A DNA stretch of 64,000 nucleotides, from positions 232,026 to 296,025 of the forward strand of contig JAUNHH010000003.1 of the NCBI GenBank assembly GCA_030524055.1, in the 5' to 3' direction. Position 1 is the first letter of the stretch. Each line of letters starts with the position of its first letter. Made by a program: the position numbers and the translations under genes. This stretch comes from Actinomycetaceae bacterium. GTDB lineage: Bacteria; Actinomycetota; Actinomycetes; Actinomycetales; Actinomycetaceae. Shown in pieces: positions 53,414-63,546 of this stretch. The notes below the pieces were generated by a model. That model was given only the letters and a program-made list of their open reading frames with translations. It ran no database searches and was not told the origin of the DNA.

Positions 53414-54320
53414 AGCAATGCGGCTGGAAGTCCCTGATGAATGGGTTGGTTCTCGGGTTGATAGTGCACTTGCGCAGATGCTGGGTATTTCGCGTTCAAA
53501 GTGCACGGATTTACTGGAGTCCGGGGCCGTATTGGTTGATGGTTTACCTGTCCATAAGTCCCAAAAACTCATTGCCTCCGACATTATTGAGGTCGCTTTA
53601 CCTGAACCTGACTTAACACCTCCGCCAGTAATGGGAATGGAAATTCTCTATGATGACGAGGATATTGTTATTGTCGATAAGCCGGTAGGCACTGCTGCGC
53701 ATACTGGGCCTGGATGGAGCGGTCCCACCGTTTTAGGGAATCTCGAAGCCGCGGGTTATCGCATTACTACTCATGGTCCGCCAGAACGGCAAGGAATTGT
53801 CCACCGACTCGATGTAGGAACATCGGGGGCAATGATGGTGGCAAAGTCAGATATTGCCTACTCCGTAATGAAACGTGCCTTTAAAGAACGTCGGGTGACA
53901 AAGATTTACCACGCTATTGTCAGCGGCCATCTTGACCCAGAATCGGGAACAATTGACGCCCCTATTGGTCGCCACCCATCCCGTGAATGGCGCATGGCAG
54001 TGATTGAGGGTGGGAAAAACGCCATTACTCACTATGACACTCTGGAATTGCTGCCCGGGGCGGCATTAGTGCGTGTGCATTTAGAAACGGGGCGCACCCA
54101 CCAAATTCGGGTGCATATGGCGGCTGTGAATCACCCGTGTGTCGGGGACGTTTTCTATGGGGCTGATCCGACTATGGCGGCGCGTCTAGGATTAGAACGC
54201 CAATGGCTGCACGCGGTAGAACTGGGCTTTAGTCATCCACGCAGCGGCGCCCCAATGACAGTCACCTCCCAGTATCCGGCGGACTTAGCCAATGCTTTGG
54301 AGATCCTTCAGGAGGGGTAA
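53406..54320 (+). CDS. RluD-type ribosomal large-subunit pseudouridine synthase
   Basis: An RNA-modifying enzyme that isomerises uridines of 23S rRNA. The 304-residue protein has an N-terminal S4 domain (about 14-62) and a RluA-family catalytic domain with HRLDVGTSG, D136 being the nucleophile. HIRVHMAAVNHP-like C-terminal residues (TGRTHQIRVHMA) are present. The start overlaps lspA by eight bases, a pairing common in Gram-positive bacteria. The exact target position cannot be told from sequence alone. Confidence 0.9.
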   Translation: MPEAMRLEVPDEWVGSRVDSALAQMLGISRSKCTDLLESGAVLVDGLPVHKSQKLIASDIIEVALPEPDLTPPPVMGMEILYDDEDIVIVDKPVGTAAHTGPGWSGPTVLGNLEAAGYRITTHGPPERQGIVHRLDVGTSGAMMVAKSDIAYSVMKRAFKERRVTKIYHAIVSGHLDPESGTIDAPIGRHPSREWRMAVIEGGKNAITHYDTLELLPGAALVRVHLETGRTHQIRVHMAAVNHPCVGDVFYGADPTMAARLGLERQWLHAVELGFSHPRSGAPMTVTSQYPADLANALEILQEG

Positions 54321-54848
54321 GTGCTGTCAATTATTCGCGTTGATACTGCTGAACTGGAATTGGCTGAACGCGCTGTGCGCTGGGATGTGTTCGTGTGTGA
54401 ACAGAATGTGCCTTTCGTTTTAGAGATTGACGCCCGCGATTTACGCCCGGATGTGGAGCACTTTGTTGCCATTGACCCCGCCCGCCCGGATTACGCTCTG
54501 GGATGTGTGCGTCTGATCCCCGATGGGGCACGTAGCCCTGACGGCACCAGTAACGGCTCCACAGCGCCGTCAACACATCCGCGGGCGCATTACCACCTTG
54601 GGCGCCTGGCAGTGCGTCAGGAAGCCCGTGGAACGGGTCTGGGCGCCGCCCTCGTCAATACCATTCATGAATGGGTGGCCCATGCGACCCCATCCGGTAG
54701 TGAAGCCGTGGTGATTTTGGACGCTCAACTTCAGGCGCAGGGCTTCTACGAGAAGTGTGGATACCGGGCGACAGAACGGGAAACCTTCCTTGATGCCGGA
54801 ATCTGGCACCGTGAGATGTCTACTGTGATTGCGGGCCGGGGCGACTAA
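54321..54848 (+). CDS. GNAT-family N-acetyltransferase
   Basis: A 175-residue acyltransferase with the acetyl-CoA-binding motif RLAVRQEARGTGLGAALV (residues about 94-111) and a C-terminal GFYEKCGYRATE. It resembles ElaA-like members. The substrate is unknown. The start is GTG immediately after the preceding stop, with GGAGG upstream. A copy of the dispersed motif lies at 54646-54655, in the coding sequence for AALVN. Confidence 0.82.
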   Translation: MLSIIRVDTAELELAERAVRWDVFVCEQNVPFVLEIDARDLRPDVEHFVAIDPARPDYALGCVRLIPDGARSPDGTSNGSTAPSTHPRAHYHLGRLAVRQEARGTGLGAALVNTIHEWVAHATPSGSEAVVILDAQLQAQGFYEKCGYRATERETFLDAGIWHREMSTVIAGRGD

Positions 54849-54857
54849 GATTGCTCT

Positions 54858-57800
54858 ATGGCTTCGCGAGACTCTTTTGTGCACCTGCATAACCACTCCG
54901 AGTACTCGATGTTGGACGGGGCCGCGAAGGTCGCGCCCATGGTGGCGGAGGCTGCGCGCCTGGGCCAACCCGCTATTGGATTAACCGATCATGGCTATCT
55001 CTTTGGGGCCTACGAGTTCTACGCTGCCGCCCAAAAGGCTGGTGTCAAGCCGATTATCGGGTTGGAAGCCTACGTCACCCCGGGCACATCCCGTTTTGAC
55101 CGGCAAAAGGTCCTCTGGGGTGAACCGTGGCAGCGCGGCGATGATGTCAGTGCGGGCGGGTCCTATAACCACTTAACGCTGATCGCCTATTCCACTGAAG
55201 GAATGCATAACCTTTTCCGCCTCGGGTCAGCAGCGTCCTTAGAGGGGCAATTTGGTAAATGGCCGAGGGCGGACCGTGAACTTTTAGAGCGCTACCACGA
55301 GGGACTTATTGTTTTTACAGGCTGCCCGTCGGGAGCTGTGCAAACCCGAATGCGCCTGGGCCAGTGGGATGAGGCAGTACGTGAAGCCGCGGAATTGCGG
55401 GATATTTTTGGGCCGGAAAACTTCTACGTGGAAATTATGGACCACGGAATTGAATTTGAACGGCGCACCCAAAAGCAGCTTTTAGAATTAGCGAAACTGA
55501 TGGATGCGCCGTTGGTGGCCACTAATGATGCGCATTATGTCAAGAAAGAAGACCGTAAAGTCCAAGACGCTTTACTGTGTATTAACTCCGGCTCGCGTAT
55601 CGCTGATCCTGATCGCTTTAAATTTGATGGGGATGGGTATTACATTCGCTCTAGCGAAGAAATGCGGGATATCTGGAAGGAACTACCGCAGGCTTGCGAT
55701 TCCACATTAGAAATTGCTGAACGCTGCGAGGTGCACTTTAAGACCACCGCTGAAGGTGCGTCATATATGCCTGATCCTCAGGTTCCGCAAGGGGAAGATC
55801 AAACCTCCTGGTTTATTAAGGAAGTCGAACGCGGACTGCAATTCCGTTTCCCCAATGGGGTGCCCGATAAGGTCCGGAAACAGGCCGAATATGAGGAAGA
55901 CGTCATTATCTCCATGGGCTTCCCCGGCTACTTTTTAACTGTTGCTGACTATATTGGCTGGGCGAAAGAACGCGGTATTCGTGTCGGCCCTGGGCGCGGT
56001 TCCGGTGCAGGATCAATGGTTGCTTATGCCATGCGTATTACTGAGTTAAATCCGCTAGAGCACGGCCTGATTTTCGAGCGCTTCCTTAATCCTGAGCGCG
56101 TGTCAATGCCTGACTTCGATATTGACTTTGACGAACGTCGCCGCGAAGAAGTTATCGAATACGTCAAGGAGAAATACGGTGAGGATCGTATTTCCCAGGT
56201 GGTGACCTATGGGACGATTAAGACGAAACAAGCGCTGAAAGACTCAGCGCGTATTTTAGGGCGGGACTTTAAAGTCGGCGAGCAGCTGACTAAAGCGCTG
56301 CCGCCTTCGATTATGGGCAAAGACATTCCTGTGTCTGGGATTTTTGATTCCAAACACCCGCGCTATGCCGAGGCGAGTGAGTTTAGGAAGTTCTACGAAG
56401 AAAACCCGGATGTCCACGAGATTGTCGATTATGCACTGGGCTTAGAGGGACTAACCCGCCAATGGGGCGTTCACGCCTGTGCGGTGATTATGAGCTCCCA
56501 CCCATTGGTGGACATTATCCCCATTATGAAACGCCCCCAAGATGGCGCCACGATTACCCAATTTGAATACCCGACCTGTGAAGCTCTGGGCCTGTTGAAA
56601 ATGGACTTCCTTGGGCTGCGGAATCTTACGGTGATTTCCGATGCCTTGGAGAATATCGAGCTCAACGGGAAAGAAGTGCCGAATCTTGACCTGCTTGAGT
56701 TAGATGACCGGCCCACCTATGAACTTCTTGGCCGTGGAGATACTTTAGGCGTATTCCAGCTTGATGGTGGCGGCATGCGCGATCTTCTCAAGCTGATGAA
56801 GCCGGATAACTTTGAAGATATTTCGGCTGTGGGTGCCCTTTATCGCCCTGGCCCTATGGGTGCGAACTCCCACACGAATTATGCCTTGCGGAAAAATGGG
56901 CGCCAGGAAATCACACCCATTCACCCCGAATTGGCTGAGCCCTTAGCGGAAATTCTCGGCACCACCTTTGGTCTGATCGTTTACCAAGAACAGGTCATGC
57001 AGATTGCCCAGAAGCTGGCCGGCTATTCGCTGGGACAAGCCGATATGCTGCGCCGCGCCATGGGTAAGAAGAAGAAAGAGATCCTCGATAAGGAATTCGA
57101 GCCCTTTAGTGCCGGCATGATGGCGAATGGCTATTCCATGGAGTGTATTAAGACGCTCTGGGATATCCTCGTACCTTTCTCCGACTACGCCTTTAATAAA
57201 GCGCACTCTGCGGCCTATGGTTTAGTGTCCTATTGGACTGCCTATTTGAAAGCGAATTACGCCACCGAATATATGGCAGCCCTATTGACCTCCACAAAGG
57301 ACAACAAAGATAGGCGCGCCCTGTATTTAGCAGAATGCCGCCATATGGGTATTACCGTTTTGCCACCTGATGTGAATGCCTCAATGGGCACCTTCGCGCC
57401 AGATGGGAAAGATATTCGCTTTGGCCTATCAGCGATCCAAAATGTTGGTGCCAATGTGGTGGAGGCTATTGTTGCCACCCGCCGCGAAAAAGGCGCCTTT
57501 ACGACCTTCCAGGACTTCCTCGATAAAGTCCCACAGGTGGTCTGTAATAAACGGACAATCCAGTCACTGATTCGCGCTGGAGCTTTCGACTCCCTCGGGC
57601 ACACTCGACGGGCACTCCTGTCACGCTGTGATGAGGCCGTTGACGCCGTGATTGACGTGAAACGGAATGAGGCTATTGGCCAATTCGACCTTTTCGGCGG
57701 CATCGATATGGGAATGGGAGATGGCCCGGGCCTGGCCATTGAGATCCCTGACTTACCGGAATTTGATCGCCGCCAAAAACTCGCCGAAGAACGCGAAATG

Positions 57801-58403
57801 CTGGGCCTATATGTGTCCGACCATCCTTTGCGCGGCGTGGAAGTGGCTTTAGAGCGCCATCAGGATGTGGAAATTGCTCAGGTTGTTGGTGAAGACGCGG
57901 TGGCAGATCGGATTGTCCGAATCGCTGGTTTGGTGTCTTCTGTCCAAACGAAAGTGACGAAGCAAGGCAACCCCTGGGCGATTGCCACGATTGAGGATTT
58001 ATCCGGTTCGGTTGACGTCCTCTTTTTCCCCAGGTCTTATGAGACTATTCAGTCCCATTTAGTGCCGGATATTATCGTCCAGGTTGAGGGAAAAACGTCG
58101 ATCCGTGACGATCAACTGTCTATTTATGGCCAGTCAATGACCATTCTTGACCTTCGGGAAGATGCAGATACCCCGCTCGATCTTCAAATGCCGGTTTCTC
58201 GCTGTACCCCGGATGTGCTGACAGAATTGCGCGAGGTTTTAGAGTCCTTCCCGGGGGGCTCGCCTGTGCGTCTGCATTTACGTGAACCTGGCAGAACCAC
58301 CGTGGTGGAAATCGACCAGCGGCTGCGAGTCAAAGCATCCAGCGCCTTTTTCTCCCAAGTAAAAGCCGTTGTCGGCGCTGATGGAGTCCTCATTAGTGAC
58401 TAA
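54858..58403 (+). CDS. dnaE: DNA polymerase III alpha subunit DnaE1
   Basis: The replicative DNA polymerase catalytic subunit. The 1181-residue protein starts with a PHP domain (HLHNH at residues 9-13) whose metal-binding residues look intact, as in actinobacterial DnaE1 enzymes with PHP proofreading. The palm aspartates are D419 and D421 in PDFDIDFD; the thumb, fingers, helix-hairpin-helix and OB domains follow (OB near residues 1020-1100). The start codon lacks a good ribosome-binding site but fits the family N-terminus. It follows the GNAT gene after nine bases. Confidence 0.97.
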   Translation: MASRDSFVHLHNHSEYSMLDGAAKVAPMVAEAARLGQPAIGLTDHGYLFGAYEFYAAAQKAGVKPIIGLEAYVTPGTSRFDRQKVLWGEPWQRGDDVSAGGSYNHLTLIAYSTEGMHNLFRLGSAASLEGQFGKWPRADRELLERYHEGLIVFTGCPSGAVQTRMRLGQWDEAVREAAELRDIFGPENFYVEIMDHGIEFERRTQKQLLELAKLMDAPLVATNDAHYVKKEDRKVQDALLCINSGSRIADPDRFKFDGDGYYIRSSEEMRDIWKELPQACDSTLEIAERCEVHFKTTAEGASYMPDPQVPQGEDQTSWFIKEVERGLQFRFPNGVPDKVRKQAEYEEDVIISMGFPGYFLTVADYIGWAKERGIRVGPGRGSGAGSMVAYAMRITELNPLEHGLIFERFLNPERVSMPDFDIDFDERRREEVIEYVKEKYGEDRISQVVTYGTIKTKQALKDSARILGRDFKVGEQLTKALPPSIMGKDIPVSGIFDSKHPRYAEASEFRKFYEENPDVHEIVDYALGLEGLTRQWGVHACAVIMSSHPLVDIIPIMKRPQDGATITQFEYPTCEALGLLKMDFLGLRNLTVISDALENIELNGKEVPNLDLLELDDRPTYELLGRGDTLGVFQLDGGGMRDLLKLMKPDNFEDISAVGALYRPGPMGANSHTNYALRKNGRQEITPIHPELAEPLAEILGTTFGLIVYQEQVMQIAQKLAGYSLGQADMLRRAMGKKKKEILDKEFEPFSAGMMANGYSMECIKTLWDILVPFSDYAFNKAHSAAYGLVSYWTAYLKANYATEYMAALLTSTKDNKDRRALYLAECRHMGITVLPPDVNASMGTFAPDGKDIRFGLSAIQNVGANVVEAIVATRREKGAFTTFQDFLDKVPQVVCNKRTIQSLIRAGAFDSLGHTRRALLSRCDEAVDAVIDVKRNEAIGQFDLFGGIDMGMGDGPGLAIEIPDLPEFDRRQKLAEEREMLGLYVSDHPLRGVEVALERHQDVEIAQVVGEDAVADRIVRIAGLVSSVQTKVTKQGNPWAIATIEDLSGSVDVLFFPRSYETIQSHLVPDIIVQVEGKTSIRDDQLSIYGQSMTILDLREDADTPLDLQMPVSRCTPDVLTELREVLESFPGGSPVRLHLREPGRTTVVEIDQRLRVKASSAFFSQVKAVVGADGVLISD

Positions 58404-58444
58404 GTAGTGGAGTTTCCGCTGAGGCGCTGATGAAGGGGGAACCT

Positions 58445-59206
58445 ATGGCGCGCGCACTCATGCTTGACCTTGAAGGAACCCTTTACACCCGCGAAGGCGC
58501 TATTGAGGGGGCTTGCGACGCTATTGCCTTTATGCGCGAAAATAACTTCGCCATACGTTTCCTCACCAATACAGACTCCAAGGACAATGCAACGTTATTG
58601 GAATATGTCTCTGCATTTGGTCTGGATATTCGCCCGGAGGAACTTTTTACCCCAGTCAATGCAGCAGCACAGATTCTCACCCAGGCTGACGGCTGCGCAT
58701 TTGTTGTGGGCACTCCATCAATCACCAGGCAATTGGCTTCGGTCGTGACAGTGACCTCTGAGCCTGCGGAAGCCACTCACGTCATTATTGGTGATTGCCG
58801 TAGCACACTGAGTTATGACCTTCTTGATCAGGCGTTTTCCGCCCTCGTACAGGGGGCAGAATTTCTTGCCCTGCAACGCGGAAAATTTTTCCTCTCAGGC
58901 GGCAAACCCCATATCGATACGGGTGCGATTGTGGCAGCTTTAGAGTACGCCGCGCAGTGCGAGGCTACTGTTGTCGGAAAGCCAGCCCAGATATTCCTTC
59001 AGGCAGCAGTTGATTCCTTACCTCAAACCCCTGCGCCATCAGATATCTGGGTGGTGGGAGATGATGCCACTACTGACATCCCCATGGGCCGGGCTTTTGG
59101 GGCCACGACCATCCAGGTACGCACCGGAAAATTCACGCCAGAGGACGAAGGGGCAACCCACGTGATCTCCTCTATTGCTGCTCTTCCTGACCTGCTCGGA
59201 AGGTAG
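58445..59206 (+). CDS. HAD-superfamily (subfamily IIA) phosphatase
   Basis: A 253-residue hydrolase of the NagD/HDHD2-like IIA branch of the HAD superfamily. Motif I reads LDLEGTLY, so the usual second Asp of DxD is Glu, an unusual change. Motif II is FLTNTDSK, motif III a lysine in VVGKPAQIF and motif IV WVVGDDATTDIPMG. The substrate is unknown. The start is set by AGGGGGA upstream at MARALMLDLEG. A dispersed-motif copy lies at 58839-58848. Confidence 0.82.
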   Translation: MARALMLDLEGTLYTREGAIEGACDAIAFMRENNFAIRFLTNTDSKDNATLLEYVSAFGLDIRPEELFTPVNAAAQILTQADGCAFVVGTPSITRQLASVVTVTSEPAEATHVIIGDCRSTLSYDLLDQAFSALVQGAEFLALQRGKFFLSGGKPHIDTGAIVAALEYAAQCEATVVGKPAQIFLQAAVDSLPQTPAPSDIWVVGDDATTDIPMGRAFGATTIQVRTGKFTPEDEGATHVISSIAALPDLLGR

Positions 59207-59288
59207 GGAAGGAGACCAAAGGATTGGTGCATCCACCCCACCAGAGCACACCTCTGTCAACTCTGTGGGGAACCCTCTGGGAAACAAA

Positions 59289-59323
59289 AGCCGGGTGCAT
59301 TGCTCGCAGCAATACACCCGGCT
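59289..59323. terminator. intrinsic terminator between the HAD and S4 genes
   Basis: AGCCGGGTGCATTGCT pairs with AGCAATACACCCGGCT (one mismatch) across a CGC loop. It separates two convergent genes. Confidence 0.85.
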
Positions 59324-59343
59324 CCAGGCCCAAGCTTGCGGCC

Positions 59344-59574
59344 TCAGGTCATCCGTACGCGCACCTGCATTCGCCCAGCAGGGGAGTCCACCTCAACAAG
59401 GTCGCCATCGGCTAATTGCCTGCCCCGGCGAGTTTCCACTTCGCCATTGACCCACACATCCCCACCTTGGACGAGTTCACGCGCCCAGGCACCATCCTCG
59501 GCCAAACCAGTGAGCTTAATAAACTGTCCCAGTCGGATGACCCCAGTCACGGGAAAAGAGGGGATATCTGCCAT
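59344..59574 (-). CDS. small S4-domain RNA-binding protein
   Basis: A 76-residue protein made almost only of one S4 domain (IRLGQFIKLTGLAEDGAWAR to GDVWVNGEVETRRGRQL), as in YbcJ/RqcP-like proteins. It would bind structured RNA or ribosomes; RqcP-like proteins act in ribosome quality control, but the exact role here is unknown. The start has GAGGT seven bases upstream; an ATG nine codons earlier is less likely. It lies 35 bases downstream of the LCP gene on the same strand. Confidence 0.8.
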   Translation of the reverse strand: MADIPSFPVTGVIRLGQFIKLTGLAEDGAWARELVQGGDVWVNGEVETRRGRQLADGDLVEVDSPAGRMQVRVRMT

Positions 59575-59609
59575 TGTTCTACCTCGCTTTGCTGTTGACA
59601 CTACTGCAC

Positions 59610-60884
59610 TCAGTAGCAGTATTTCGTTTCTGAGTCAGTGGTGACTTTGCCAGCAGATTGTGTAGTGGTTTCCGTTGAGGCGGAAGCATCAGGGGAGGCT
59701 CCAGAATCGGCGTTGTCTTGACCGGTGGGATCCTCCTCGCCAGTGTCCTCTTCAGAACTGGACTGGGCCGCACCACTCGCAGCCCCATCAGCAGTAGGTG
59801 TGCCAGAGTGCCCAGCGGCCCCAGATTGCGCGCCAGCAGATTGAGCCATTAACTGGTCATGATCAGTATCGAAATCTGCCCAGAATTTCTCGGCACCCTC
59901 AGCCCACACCACGCGGTTACGGTCACCGTCCCATTCAGCTACCGGGGGAGTGACAGTTGATAAAGCCCCCGGCGCTAAATCTTTCAGCGAATAGAGGAAA
60001 CCCGTCAGAGCCGGAGTAGAAGCCAGATTTTCCGTAATATGCGTGTGCTGCGCTAATGCATTAGCAACAGATAGACCTTTAGAGGTCTGTGACAGTAAAT
60101 CCCCATCGAGGAACTGGCGGGAGGCCGTCCGTAAAAAGCATTGCTGACGGTCAATACGCGCTAAATCTGAGCCGTCATTTCCCACATATCGCGCCCGCAA
60201 GAATTGCACAGAATCAAGGCCTTTTAATGTGTGGCAGCCGGCGGGTAAATGAAAATCGCCCACGCCGTCAGGGCTGAATTCATTTTGCCCGCATACTTGC
60301 ACGCCGCCAAGAGAATCAACAACGCCCACAACAGCACGGAAATCCATAACAATCCCCGCATCAGGCCTGATACCAGTAGAGGTTTCCACCGTGCGCATCA
60401 CACAGGACAGGGCTCCCGCCATATCATTTTGCGTGCCATAACCCAGAGAAAAAGCAGTATTAAATTGTCCGTAGCCCTCTTCAGAAACAGAACCGTCATT
60501 AGAAGTACACGACGGCATATCTGTCATTAAATCGCGGGGGATTGACGCCATTTTGACGTGCTTACGGTCCGCATCAACGTGAATAAGAATCGTGGTGTCA
60601 GCGCGAACGCCTTCTTCTTCGCCACCAATATCCGCATTTCCTCCCGACCGGTCATCAGTTCCAATCACCAATAAAGTCACTGGGCGACCAGCCGACAAAT
60701 CCTCGGGAATATTTAAACCGCCTGATTGTCCGCCCGCCAATGCAATAGGCGAAATCGAACCGAAAATAGTGAAGTACAGACCGGCGATAAGGCCCACACC
60801 AAAAGTAAGGAAGGCTACCAATGCAAAGGCAATTGGTCGCCCTATAGATCGATGAGGAGCACTCACTGAGTGCAAGGGTGCCAC
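59610..60884 (-). CDS. LytR-CpsA-Psr (LCP) family wall-polymer ligase
   Basis: A membrane-anchored enzyme that attaches phosphate-linked glycopolymers such as teichoic acids or capsule to peptidoglycan. The 424-residue protein has a membrane helix (about 16-40), an LCP domain (about 65-280, with VIGTDDRSGG, ADTTILIHVDADRKHVKMASIPRD and FLRARYVGNDGSDLARIDRQ) and a low-complexity Ser/Ala/Glu tail of about 90 residues. The invariant Asp/Arg residues of the active site are visible. The start is GTG with AGGAGG upstream. It is divergent from hisD over 215 bases. Confidence 0.92.
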   Translation of the reverse strand: MAPLHSVSAPHRSIGRPIAFALVAFLTFGVGLIAGLYFTIFGSISPIALAGGQSGGLNIPEDLSAGRPVTLLVIGTDDRSGGNADIGGEEEGVRADTTILIHVDADRKHVKMASIPRDLMTDMPSCTSNDGSVSEEGYGQFNTAFSLGYGTQNDMAGALSCVMRTVETSTGIRPDAGIVMDFRAVVGVVDSLGGVQVCGQNEFSPDGVGDFHLPAGCHTLKGLDSVQFLRARYVGNDGSDLARIDRQQCFLRTASRQFLDGDLLSQTSKGLSVANALAQHTHITENLASTPALTGFLYSLKDLAPGALSTVTPPVAEWDGDRNRVVWAEGAEKFWADFDTDHDQLMAQSAGAQSGAAGHSGTPTADGAASGAAQSSSEEDTGEEDPTGQDNADSGASPDASASTETTTQSAGKVTTDSETKYCY

Positions 60885-61099
60885 TTTTCCTCCTGGTACA
60901 TGCGTTGATTAGCCTCCACCGTAGCCCTCATATGCCGATGTGGCGTGATGATTTGGGCGTGCCAACCACCACTATGGCGAGAGGCGTGTCACCTCTTGAC
61001 GGATTACGTGTTCCGTGCTGAGGTGCGCCAATGCGTGCGCGGGTGTCCGCGGCGTGGTCGCCGCACACATTCTTCTTAGCGGACTCATAGGCTTGTGCT

Positions 61100-62434
61100 A
61101 TGAAACGCATTGACTTGCGGGGCCAAAAGCCAACGCCCGCCCAACTTTCTCGCGCGTTACCACGTGCTGCCCTGAGTGCTGAACTCGCAGTTGAGAAGGT
61201 GCGCCCCATTATTGACGGGGTCCGAACCATGGGCGCTCCCTACATTCGGCAGTTATCCGAGCGTTTCGACGGGGTTTCCCCCGAGCATTTGCGGGTTCCT
61301 GCCTCGGCAATGGCAGACGCCCTCAAAGGTCTAGATCCGCAGGTCCGCGCGTCCTTGGAGATTGCTATTGAGCACGCCCGTATTGGGCATACCCAACAAC
61401 TACCTCGCCCCTCCACCGTAGAGGTCATTCCTGGCGGGTGCATTACGCAGCGGTGGGTTCCTGTGCGCCGAGTGGGCCTGTATGCCCCCGGTGGACTGGC
61501 CGTTTACCCGTCATCTGTGGTGATGAACGCTGTATGCGCCCAAGTGGCTGGCGTCGAATCTATAGCTTTGGCCTCACCACCTCAAAAAGAGTGGGGTGGC
61601 CTACCGCACCCGACCATCCTGTCTGCCTGCGCCCTCCTTGGCGTTGAGGAAGTGTGGGCCATGGGCGGAGCTCAAGCTATCGCCGCTTTCGCTTATGGAT
61701 TCATTGACGAGGGAGGGGCAGCGCTGGACAATCTCGAGCGCGTTGATGTCATTACCGGCCCCGGAAATATTTATGTCGCTGCAGCAAAACGACTTGTCCA
61801 CGGTCAGGTGGGGATTGACTCTGAAGCAGGTACTACTGAAATCGCTATCCTCGCAGATGACAGTGCTTACGCGCCCTATATTGCCGCAGACCTGATTTCT
61901 CAAGCAGAACATGATCCAGCTGCCGCCTCCGTCCTCGTGACGACGAGTGAAACCCTGGCCGACCAGGTTGAGGATCTGATCCCCACGCAGGCCAATGCCA
62001 CCGCCCACACCGAGCGTATTCTCACGGCATTATCTGGCCCGCAATCAGGCATTGTTCTCGTCGATGACCTGGAATCCGGACTGGAGGTGGTCAATGCCTA
62101 CGCCGCTGAGCACCTAGAAATCCACACCCGTGATGCGGCCACTGTCGCCGCGCAGGTACGTAATGCGGGCGCCATTTTTGTTGGCCCCTATACGCCAGTC
62201 CCGCTTGGCGACTACCTCGCTGGGTCCAATCATGTGCTTCCCACAGGCGGCACCGCGCGTTTTGCCAGTGGACTCAATGTCACCCAATTCCTGCGTAGCC
62301 AGCAGATTGTGGAATATTCGCGCCCCGCCCTCGCCCATCTTGCGCAGCCCCTTGACACCCTGGCTCGCGCCGAAGACCTTCCCGCCCACGGCGCTGCCGT
62401 CCTTTTACGTTCTGAGGATGCTCCCACCCCATGA
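61100..62434 (+). CDS. hisD: histidinol dehydrogenase
   Basis: Performs the last two oxidations of histidine synthesis, histidinol to histidine. The 444-residue zinc enzyme has the signatures [36 protein letters not shown] and EHLEIHTRD. The gene starts the his operon; hisC overlaps its stop by four bases. No Shine-Dalgarno sequence precedes the ATG, so the message may be leaderless. No T-box or leader peptide for histidine was recognised in the upstream 215 bases. Confidence 0.96.
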   Translation: MKRIDLRGQKPTPAQLSRALPRAALSAELAVEKVRPIIDGVRTMGAPYIRQLSERFDGVSPEHLRVPASAMADALKGLDPQVRASLEIAIEHARIGHTQQLPRPSTVEVIPGGCITQRWVPVRRVGLYAPGGLAVYPSSVVMNAVCAQVAGVESIALASPPQKEWGGLPHPTILSACALLGVEEVWAMGGAQAIAAFAYGFIDEGGAALDNLERVDVITGPGNIYVAAAKRLVHGQVGIDSEAGTTEIAILADDSAYAPYIAADLISQAEHDPAAASVLVTTSETLADQVEDLIPTQANATAHTERILTALSGPQSGIVLVDDLESGLEVVNAYAAEHLEIHTRDAATVAAQVRNAGAIFVGPYTPVPLGDYLAGSNHVLPTGGTARFASGLNVTQFLRSQQIVEYSRPALAHLAQPLDTLARAEDLPAHGAAVLLRSEDAPTP

Positions 62435-63546
62435 CCACACTTCCCCTGCGCGCAGACCTGGTGGGGATCGCCCCCTATGGTGCCCCAGAAGACCGCGTCC
62501 CCGTGCGGCTCAATGTCAACGAAAACCCCTACTCGCCAGCACCGGAAATTATTGCCGATATTGCCGATTCGGTCACGCGCGCTGCCACTGACCTCAACCG
62601 CTACCCCGATCGTGACTTTCCTGCGCTGAGAGCCGCATTAGCTGACTACCTCACCACTGAATCCCACGTCACCGTGGACCCGCAATGCGTATGGGCAGCC
62701 AATGGCTCTAACGAAGTCATGCTTCACCTTTTTCAAGCCTTCGGCGGGCCTGGCCGCGTTGCCCTGTCCTTTGCACCCACCTACGCCATGTACCCCGAAT
62801 ATGCGCGTGACACCAATACCGGGTGGGTTGTGGGCACACGTGGGGAGGACTTTTCCCTGGATGTGGCTCAGGTCGAGGCCGCACTGCAGCAGCACCGGCC
62901 CTCACTGTTGGTTCTAGCCAGCCCCAATAACCCCTCAGGAACGGCCCTGCCCCCAGGTGACCTCGCTCAGATCGTGCACGCCGCCCAGAGTAGCGGCCCA
63001 GACATTGACGGCCAGCCCAGCGCCACCATTGTCATAGTCGATGAAGCCTACGGGGAGTTCCGCCGCGAAGGAGTGCCCTCCGCATTAGAAACCACCCGCG
63101 GCTGCGACCACGTCGTGGTGACGCGAACCATGTCAAAAGCCTTCGCTATGGCCGGGCTACGCCTGGGCTATATGGTGGCGCCGCGGCCCATTATTGACGC
63201 CGTCGCTGTGGTGCGCCTTCCGTACCACCTGTCAGCCATCACCCAAGCTGTCGCTTTAGCGGCGCTACGACACGCCCCCCAGCTCATGGCTCAAGTTGCT
63301 GACCTGCGCCGTGAACGCGACGAACTCGTGGACTGGCTGGAAGAACGCGGCCTGCGCGCCTGCGAGTCGGACGCCAACTTTGTCCTCTTTGGTCCCATTG
63401 ACAATAGGGACGCCGTTTTCCAGGCATTGCTGGACCGCGGCATCCTTATTCGCGTTGTTGGCCCACCCGGGTGGATGCGCGTCAGTATTGGCACCCCCGA
63501 CGAAATGCTCGCTTTTAAAAACGCCCTTACGGAGGTTCTCCCATGA
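62431..63546 (+). CDS. hisC: histidinol-phosphate aminotransferase
   Basis: A PLP-dependent enzyme that makes histidinol phosphate. Fold-type I signatures are clear: [10 protein letters not shown] near the N-terminus, [20 protein letters not shown] and [15 protein letters not shown] with the PLP lysine at residue 236. The protein has 371 residues. Both ends overlap neighbouring genes by four bases (ATGA), so it is tightly coupled with hisD and hisB. Confidence 0.95.
   Translation: MTTLPLRADLVGIAPYGAPEDRVPVRLNVNENPYSPAPEIIADIADSVTRAATDLNRYPDRDFPALRAALADYLTTESHVTVDPQCVWAANGSNEVMLHLFQAFGGPGRVALSFAPTYAMYPEYARDTNTGWVVGTRGEDFSLDVAQVEAALQQHRPSLLVLASPNNPSGTALPPGDLAQIVHAAQSSGPDIDGQPSATIVIVDEAYGEFRREGVPSALETTRGCDHVVVTRTMSKAFAMAGLRLGYMVAPRPIIDAVAVVRLPYHLSAITQAVALAALRHAPQLMAQVADLRRERDELVDWLEERGLRACESDANFVLFGPIDNRDAVFQALLDRGILIRVVGPPGWMRVSIGTPDEMLAFKNALTEVLP

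Noticed and set aside
1094..58848. Chi-like recombination site as the explanation of the dispersed motif
   Set aside because: Not excluded, but copies are split 8 to 12 between strands and often occur as inverted pairs, unlike the strand-biased single copies of Chi.
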